This document shows positions 56,928 to 64,000 of a stretch of DNA of 64,000 nucleotides, one piece after another. The number at the start of each line of letters is the position of its first letter. Within the stretch, counting starts at the first letter, position 1. Origin of the DNA: Patellaria atrata CBS 101060 (lineage: Eukaryota > Ascomycota > Dothideomycetes > Patellariales > Patellariaceae); the NCBI GenBank assembly GCA_010093705.1, contig MU006094.1:905550-969549 (forward strand), in the 5' to 3' direction. The notes under the pieces are model-generated. The model was not told the origin of the DNA. It did no database searches and saw only the letters and a list, made by a program, of their open reading frames with translations. Made by a program: the position numbers and the translations under genes.

Positions 56928-59514
56928 TCAACCCAAAAGCACTATGATGCGTCAGTGATGTTAAGCAAGAGTGAAGAACGTCATATGGAGATGTTAACTC
57001 ACCTTCCCAGCGCCAGTCCTTCATTACGCCAATCCAATGGAGATTACCTCTCACGGTAAAATTCGGATCTAACGCCCCGGTCATGGCATCGGCGGAACGC
57101 TTCCTAGATCCTGGAACTCTGATCGGATTTGGGAGATCATAAGCAGAGCAATTCGCTCTACGTTTCGGAGTTCCAAAATTACACCATCCAACAATTTCTT
57201 CCACTGGGCTTTCTTCTCTAGTCATGCTCCGCTTAAGCCCGTCACGATTTCCAGCTTCATAAGCGTCCCTCCGATCCCAGACTTCCTGGACAATCTCAGC
57301 ACACCTATCAATGACTCCGATCTTCATCCTCTGCGCCATGCAATTCCATCGGTCACAAACCCATTGCCGAGTCTCAGGATCAGTTGCTTCGCAACCAGCA
57401 GCCAAGAGTGGGTATATATGGACAATAACCGCTCTAGAGCTCAATGGCACAGTCGCAAGGAAGACAAGAACCCGCTTCGCGAGATCTCCTGATGGCTCCG
57501 ATGGTATTTCTGGAACAGCTTGGTGAAGATACAATAGAGTTGCCCATCGGTATGCTTCTGCTGTCTGGATGCTGTGTTGAACATCGAGAGAGGGATCCTC
57601 TGGATCTTCCCACCGTAGATGCGGAGGTTGCCAACTTTCGAGCATCTCCTTGAACTCTATGGCCTGAGAAATGACAGGTGGGCTATTACTTTCTGAGCAG
57701 CGCACCCGTCGAACGAGATTCGCGACGCGTCCGATAATCGGGAACAAGGTTTGAGCACAGCCCATAAGTGGATCAAGCTCAGTCACAGATTGACAATCGG
57801 GTGAGAGCATTTTGAACGGTGCATCGAAGTCCGTTGAATCATCTGCGTCGATTGAGGTGAGGCGAGCGATTACGTCCATGTATACCCACGTATTACAGAG
57901 GAACTTCAATCTGCGGAGCTCCAGTCCAAAAAAGGAAGACCTCGAATGCTGTATCAAAGCATTGTTCATCAGAATCCTCGCGCCCTTGATGTGGTTGATG
58001 CCCGTCGAGGTGTGTTGGTCCCAGGATTCCGAGAAAGCTAATACCAGAGTTGTAGCTAGGGCAGTATGGTATGGCATATTCTGTATTCCCTTTGCTAGTT
58101 GCTGTATGCTGGTCCGCATATACTCGATACCTTGCAGCCGCTGTTCCTGGTTGCCTCTGCAGGTGTGAAAGCTGGTCATCGACGCGATGGCATACCACAA
58201 TGCTGGACAGTCTTTTGCCAAAGGGTATATCAACGTTCTCCATGGATTTTCCGTCGGGCCGTCTTTTACGGACAGAATGCCACATGTATTGTGATTAAAA
58301 CTGAGAGTTACCATCTCCACACTAGTTTTCGCAAACAAAGGTGACTGAAATATACTGTAGACATAGTCCATTGGTCTGGAAATGACTGTTGCTCTATCTG
58401 ATGATCCGGACGACGAGCTCGACGGTGATGGCGATGGTAAACGCATCACCCATGCTTCATGGTCAGGATTTACCTCACTCTGTCGAATAATCTCTTCGAT
58501 ATCGTCGTCTTCAAAGTCCGTGTTCATACTATTTTGCGGTACCAAAGCCGGCGGGGCAAAGACGTCTTCATACTGAGCTCTAAAGCTAGCATACTCAGGA
58601 GGAGTAGCGGTCAAATCCGTTCCTGGCAATAGTAAATCTACTAGTTTTGGAGATTGGCCCGAGGATAGGCTGGATGGCGCAGTCGTCATAGATTGCATGG
58701 TATCTGTATCGTTACACATGCTACGCATCGTCGTGGCTGGACTGGGTTCATAATGGTCTCCAAGTGATCGCGACTGGAGAAAATAAGATGAATCGACCGG
58801 AAACAAGTTCGCCGCTGGAAAGCTACATGAGTCGACAGGAAGCACATGCCCATGAGAATAATCATGGTGAGGTTGGTGAGACTGCGGAAGAGGAATTGCA
58901 TCGTGGTCAAAGGAGTTGGTTACCGGAATCGGCTGTGCCTGGGTCACTACTCTGGCAGGAGCCTGGACGGGAGGAGGTGGAGGAGATGCTAATGTTGTTT
59001 AGATTTCTGTCCAAAGATGAATATTCATAATTCTTACATTTCTTCAACTTCCCCGGCAAGAACTTGCTCACGAAGCTCGTTTCTTCGAAGGGGCGCCATT
59101 TGAAGTCTTTCCGATATCCACCACACTGCACATTTCGGCGAGCACATTGCTGGCAGGTGGGTTTCGTCTCGTCGCATTTGAGGCGTTTCGCTTTGCAAGT
59201 AACACAACCTGAGGTGGTGGTGATCAGCAATCATGCACATAAACCCCAGCGCGATACTATTGAAACCTTCAAAGTCTGTTGCAGACCGGCGGAGGTACCA
59301 TAGAATTAGAGGTAGGATGGTCGCCCATAGATAAGGTCGCGCAGGTGAGACGGGTGGATTTACCATTTCTACTCTTAGATTGCTTCCTCTTCGTAACGAC
59401 TTCTACATCTTTTACATCTTTAAATGCTCCTTTACTTGTCGTTCCTGAACGATTTTTTGTCGCAGCTCTGAGAGTTGGGGTAGTGGGGATGGGGAGAAGC
59501 GAAACGTCAGCCAT
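56928..59514 (-). CDS. Zn(II)2Cys6 transcription factor with Fungal_trans_2 domain
   Basis: Four exons, 59514-59364, 59208-59038, 58988-57003 and 56941-56928, join in phase to 773 residues. Donors are GTAAAT, GTAAGA and GTGAGT; acceptors CCTCAG, CATTAG and ATCATAG. The zinc cluster has cysteines at 52, 55, 62, 69, 72 and 79 with spacing x2-x6-x6-x2-x6, in the context SRNGCVTCKAKRLKC and CQQCARRNVQCGG. The first intron splits the codon just before the first Cys, common in this subclass. A Pro/Ser-rich linker leads to the C-terminal domain (SVEMVTLSFNHNTCGILS, CPALWYAIASMTSFH, ARILMNNALIQHSRSSFF), the Fungal_trans_2 type found in Pro1/UPC2-like regulators. The last exon adds only VLLG after DWRWE. 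The target pathway is unknown. Confidence 0.88.
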
Positions 59515-60759
59515 ACGCCTAATCTACGATACCTTAGGGTATGTGACTATTCTAAGGTAGTGTTGTTGAATAAGGTGTACCGTACGGTTCAGTGAATAAT
59601 TCTATGCTGCGCTGCTCGGCTTGTAACCGTCCACCGGTATACAGCTTTTCTTTTCGTGTAAACCAGTAAGCATGAAATTTAAGGGAAAAAATGTGGATGA
59701 GCAGACGGGATGGAAGTTTGTATCTCGGGTGTAGTCCGTCTGAAAGAGATGCAGGAGCAGGGACCCGCGTAAGTGATGATAGGGAAGGGTTAGGGATGAT
59801 GATTGCGAATCTGTAGTCAGCGCAAATATTGGCAGCACCTCAGTGGCCCGCAATGTGCCGCACCGTGTTCGGCCCTTGGGCCGTCAGTGGCAGTGACGGA
59901 ATCTCCTCCAACAGAAAAGCAGCCGTAGTGAGGATTTTGATGGACCGACACGAAGAAGGAAGAGCGATTGAGCAAGTGACCACCTGAACGGAACCTCCGC
60001 AAGTGGAGAGAGTGGAGGGAAGCTTTGGGAAAGAGCAAGGGAGGGTCGATCTCGCGCTTTGCGACAACGGGAAAGGCGTGACCCGGTTCGCTATCAGTCG
60101 TTGATTCCGTGTGTGATTCTGATTGGATGGTGTGATTGCTGACCCTGCCACGCACCTTCTCCGGGTTCAAGGACGGAAAGAACCTCGTGGGGATGCTTGG
60201 ACTTTAGCAAATGAATCCTCCCAAGGCAAGAGCGGCCGGGATACCGAAAATGATCAAAATAACGGAAGGTATGTGCAGAGGAGGAAATGTGCGGAAATGT
60301 AAAGGTACAGTAGGGGGATGATTAAGAGCAACTTGTCTCAAAAGAGACCGCACCAAAACTTTATATAAATGCTCAACATGCACGCAGCCTAAGACTGACA
60401 GCATTACCAACCATAAACGTTATTTCTTGTGCGGGGATATACAACGCATCAACCACCGTCTTTTCGGAAGACGATATTTGTAGTAGCAAAGCACCAGCAG
60501 TGTCCGTTCACTCCTCTTGCCACCTTTGCGTGCTGGCTGCACTGTGCAACCGAACACCAGTCTGATACCCTAGTTCCAGCATGATTCAAAGATTGTGGGG
60601 GTTATTTTGCGGGTTGTACTCTACTAGACCCTTGACTATGCGATAAGGCCGCAACTATTCGTGCTCATCATCCTGGTCTCTCAGTCTCGCGAACCTGAAC
60701 TTTTCCGTACTTTGCTGTGCTAACGTCATTTTTCCCCACGCTGAAATATTGTAAAGGTT
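59515..60759. other. Intergenic 1.2 kb upstream of the Zn2Cys6 gene
   Basis: Probable promoter and leader of the regulator. A reverse frame at 60204-60404 ends with a hydrophobic segment (SVILIIFGIPAALALGGFIC), but no family or splice structure supports it. Nothing else was recognised. Confidence 0.4.
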
Positions 60760-62116
60760 TCATCGCGGTAGTTCTAGTTTTACCAGAATGTGTTTCATCA
60801 ACGGACGCGTGTCGGTGAGACGCCTTGTAGCTGGGTCAGATATTGCTTGCCAGAGTTGTTCCACAGAAGGTCGACAGCTCAGAATCCGCTCAATAGCGTG
60901 TAACTCTTCTCCTCTATTCTCCGACAGAGTCAACCGCGCAGAAGCTCCAGCGAGCCCTGACGCTAACATTATACATATTGCTTTGAAAAGGACGTTGCCC
61001 CCAAGCGCAGCGCAACCCCAAGCCGAGGCTTCAATGATGGCACATGGAGAAAGACCACCATGCTGTCTGAGAGCGCTAGTGAATACTGCATACAATTTAC
61101 GTATCTCACGCTCTAGATTGCCTTCTTGAAAATCCCTTGAGTCTTCGAAACCATCGTCTTCGACAACATCTAGAGGGAGCGCGTCAGCCAAAATATAGTG
61201 CCTATTCGGGCGGTTACCAGGAAACGTATATCTGCTCCACCTGTGCGGTTCTATTGTGACCTCTGAAGCTCGCGTGGACAGGGAAGGATGATGTCACAAC
61301 GGCTGCCTCCTCAGATATAGTGGGCGTGAGCAGTGCAGAAAGGCTTAGTGCCGGTGAGGCTGCTTGGAGTCGTTCCTCATGCGTACCTGAAGATCCAGGA
61401 CCAGGTTGAGCGTTTGCGGCAACCAATACGAACGTCACATCCTGATGACCTGCATCAGACGGCTCATACTCTTCGACAATTGTTTGTACGTGAAGATTCG
61501 ACCGAGAGTGGCAAGTAAGTGCATTTTCCATTTTTGCCTCGGCTTTGTAAACCTAGAAAGCGAAGTTGTGTGACTCAAAATAGTCTCCTTGACCGAAATG
61601 ATGGAGGATTATATTGATATATCCTTTGACCGCCTGAGGGTGCCCTGGTGAGTCGAACCAGGAAGTGAAGCATGGTATGCCCCAAGTGTTACCATCAGGT
61701 TGAGCGAACGTACCTAGGAATTGATGTGCAAGAAGAGCATCAACTTACTTTCCATTCAAAGTGGTTGAATCTTCTTCCTGATGAAGAATTGGAAGTTTAT
61801 CATTGGGAAACCAAGAATAAAGGGATGCAGCTACGGACAGTAGGTTACGGACAATGTTGTTTAATACAGATGCATTCTGGTAAGCTTCTAAAGTTGAACG
61901 AAGAAATTTTGAATCGGTATCACCAGTCCCACGAAATGTATAGGCGATATCCTCAATAAGGCTACATATTGTGTTTATTGCGTTATCCTCTAGTTCTTGA
62001 ACTGCACGACCCAGCAATTGATCCAGCATTTCGGCCTGTGTTGGCGCTTCCACATCGCATATACTTAGATGATCATCGCATCGGCGTGACAAATGGGTGG
62101 GTAGCGAAAATGACAT
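60760..62116 (-). CDS. Uncharacterised multi-exon gene or relic
   Basis: Three reverse-strand segments look protein-like. The first, from the ATG at 62116 to a GTAAGT donor at 61748, includes LEDNAINTICSLIEDIAYTF and LLSVAASLYSWFPNDKLP. The second is 61531-61214 (TIVEEYEPSDAGHQDVTFVL). The third is 61191-60760, ending at a stop (LSPCAIIEASAWGCAALGGN; LMKHILVKLELPR). Composition suggests an alpha-helical soluble protein. I could not join them: the phase after the first donor does not fit any acceptor near 61540, and segments two and three differ in frame across about 20 bp, too short for an intron. It may be one gene with errors or decay, or separate genes. No family is recognised. Confidence 0.3.
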
Positions 62117-62537
62117 CTTTGATGAAGAGCACGACACTTATGAAGGTCATGTTGAAGCTGTTGTAGGTTTTAGAGCTCGGGTAGACCGAGGACTCTGGCG
62201 AGGAGACGAGACGACGTTGATTTTTCGGCTCGTCCGGATTCCGTGCACTTCCACCCGTTTGGACTTCAACAACAACAATTATACAAAGATTTTGTAACAA
62301 TACACCTATCACATGCCGTCATAATCATTCATCGTTTGAGAACGGCCCCCATTCATTGCAAATTTACTGAATACGTGAGACCTAGCATTTGGCTAGTTCT
62401 GGGCAAACGAAGCGTGTGAACCCTGCCTAAAAATTCTCCTGAATGTTGCACGTCCAGTAACCGTATGAAACATAGCAACGTGTAGAATTAGATGGAATAG
62501 TAGAGATCACAGGCCTCCTGCGTCATCTGGAGTCCGA
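62117..62537. promoter_or_regulatory. Intergenic; atg22 promoter
   Basis: Lies between the divergent hypothetical gene and atg22. No specific element was identified. Confidence 0.35.
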
Positions 62538-64000
62538 ATGGTGCGAAGGAAACGCGAAAGGAGAGTTCCACGATACCAAGATGATGACACTAGGCCCACA
62601 AGTAAGAAAGAATTGTGGGGTTGGTATTGCTCCGGGATAGCAGCTGAGGTATTCGCTGTCTGCGGTGTTGGTCTGTCTTTCTCAAGCCCAATTTCCCCAA
62701 AGTCCTAAGGTATATGACTGATAAAAGCAGGTTCATTCCTACCTGTGACCCTAGAGCAACTGGCCCGGGACCGAGCAGTACTCAGAAATGGCAAGCGAAC
62801 CCCGTGTACTACCGCTTCCCTCTCAGATTCAGACAGGAATACACACGTGGCGTTACTATTCAGGTCCATTCAGCCAAGGGAAGAAGACCAATGTGTAGTT
62901 TATATCCTGGGCGTTAAAGTCAACACTGCTAGTTTTGCTTTGTACACCTTCTCCCTCGCCGTTTTAGTTCAAGCTCTTACTCTTGTGTCAATTAGTGCTC
63001 TTGCAGACCATGGTAAGATATACTTTACACCAAGAATGTCAATATAGCTAATGTATCAGGTAGGCCAAAACAGGAAGAGACTTCTACTTCTGTTCGGATT
63101 ATGTGGTGCTCTCGCGAATATGCTCTTCATATTAGTCTTTCCTCCCATTTATTTTGTCGGATCAATTCTTGCTATTATTGGTGTTACGTGTCTAGGATCG
63201 TCATTCGTATTGCTCAATTCCTTTCTTCCACTCCTTGTCTCAAACGACCCTGCTATACGGAGTAAAAGAGGGGACATGTTACATAATCAGTCTCGTATGT
63301 CTCATGACGACGAAGATGGCTACTTGATGGAGGATTATGGGGAGAATGCTCCCCAGTCTACTTCAGCTGAACGTCCAATTTCACCGGCTCTAGATGATAC
63401 TGTGTCTATAACATTGGAACAGTCTAATCTTTCGAATGCAATCTCGTCAAAAGGTGTTGGACTCGGTTACACTGCAGCTGTCATTGTCAACTGTGTCAGT
63501 ATCGCAATACTTGTTGCATTTTCAAAGCAGTTTCCAAACGCGTCACATACACTGCCAATGCGAGTCATATTATTGGTTGTAGGATTATGGTGGGCCGGAT
63601 TTAACATTCCTACTGCGCTCTGGCTACGACCACGGCCAGGACCACCCCTGATTTCTGATACAGCATCTCAATCAGGCAGATTGTTTATACTGCTGCGTTA
63701 CATTGCTTTCGCATGGCAAGCTCTTTGGAGAACCGTTCAATTAGCTTTTAAGCTCAAACAAGCTTTTCTGTTCCTGCTTGCTTGGTTTCTTCTTTCTGAT
63801 GCAGTTGCGACAATATCCGGTACAGCAATTCTCTTTGCTAAAACTGTGTTGCAACTCTCGCCTCCATTACTCGGGCTCTTGTCGATCACGACGATGGTCT
63901 TTGGTATATTTGGTGCTTTTATATGGCCGAAGATATCCCACTACTTCAAGTGGAAAACAACTCAGACACTCGTAGCATGTATAATACTTTTTGAAACAAT
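62538..64000 (+). CDS. atg22: Atg22, vacuolar amino-acid effluxer (5' part)
   Basis: Exons 62538-62670, 62731-63012 and 63064 to the window edge join in phase; the gene continues outside. The N-terminus is a charged cytosolic leader, then [20 protein letters not shown], the conserved first span, followed by [14 protein letters not shown]. Next come [20 protein letters not shown] and [17 protein letters not shown], then the spans [20 protein letters not shown] and [11 protein letters not shown]. An acidic loop separates the two halves of the MFS-like fold, as in Atg22. The second half starts [14 protein letters not shown] and includes [20 protein letters not shown]. Atg22 exports amino acids from the vacuole after autophagic breakdown. 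The third exon's acceptor (CAGGTAG) is chosen by phase; intron 2 has a GCTAAT branch site. Confidence 0.93.

Noticed and set aside
60204-60404. Small reverse ORF ending in a membrane-span-like segment
   Set aside because: Looked like a small membrane protein, but no family, splice signal or conserved context supports it.
61630-61665. Possible tRNA T-arm on the reverse strand (GGTTCGACTC within CCTGG...CCAGG)
   Set aside because: The stem pairing forces a 9-base loop, and no D-arm, anticodon arm or acceptor stem pairing is visible around it.

Overview
The window is nuclear DNA of a filamentous ascomycete (Pezizomycotina). The evidence is short introns (about 46-80 bp) with GTANGT-type donors and CTAAC/CTGAC/GCTAAT branch sites, two Zn(II)2Cys6 regulators, a membrane-anchored GH3 beta-glucosidase, and Pezizomycotina-type glucokinase and methylcitrate-cycle enzymes. 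Nothing in the sequence fixes the class or species. Gene models below were joined by hand from splice sites and reading phase; exon coordinates are given in each entry. Layout: 0-2.5 kb, the 3' end of an NAA50-like acetyltransferase, an unidentified gene relic and an F-box protein. 2.5-8.8 kb is gene-poor, with one candidate spliced gene at 3.9-4.8 kb. 8.8-18 kb holds an AflR-type Zn2Cys6 regulator, glucokinase (glkA) and a ketopantoate-reductase-like protein with a long low-complexity tail. 17.8-23.3 kb is a second gene-poor stretch. 23.3-34.5 kb is a dense housekeeping block: the mRNA-export helicase Sub2 divergent from an RNase P Rpr2-type subunit, a type II membrane GH3 beta-glucosidase, and a divergent pair encoding 2-methylcitrate synthase and mitochondrial 2-methylisocitrate lyase. 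35-37 kb carries a small unrecognised three-exon gene and a short-chain dehydrogenase. 37.7-43 kb is a locus of an unrecognised secreted-type Ser/Thr-rich protein family: one nearly intact gene with an in-frame TGA in its apparent signal peptide, a minisatellite, and several broken paralogous pieces. 43-55 kb: a TRIP4/ASC-1 zinc-finger protein divergent from ribosomal protein eL24, a GNAT acetyltransferase, a NIPA-type Mg2+ transporter, V-ATPase subunit E, exomer scaffold Chs5 and a small cupin whose intron is filled with degenerate tandem repeats. 57-64 kb: a second Zn2Cys6 regulator (Fungal_trans_2 type), unassigned ORFs, and the 5' part of the vacuolar permease Atg22, which runs off the window. 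How the genes work together: 2-methylcitrate synthase (mcsA) and 2-methylisocitrate lyase (mclA) catalyse the first and last steps of propionyl-CoA detoxification and share one 638 bp intergenic region, so co-regulation is likely. The other genes are mostly independent housekeeping functions. No transposon, virus-like element, CRISPR array, tRNA or rRNA gene was recognised. The most novel material is the secreted-protein family at 37.7-43 kb, the small gene at 35 kb, and the AUG-free, in-frame leader of glucokinase.
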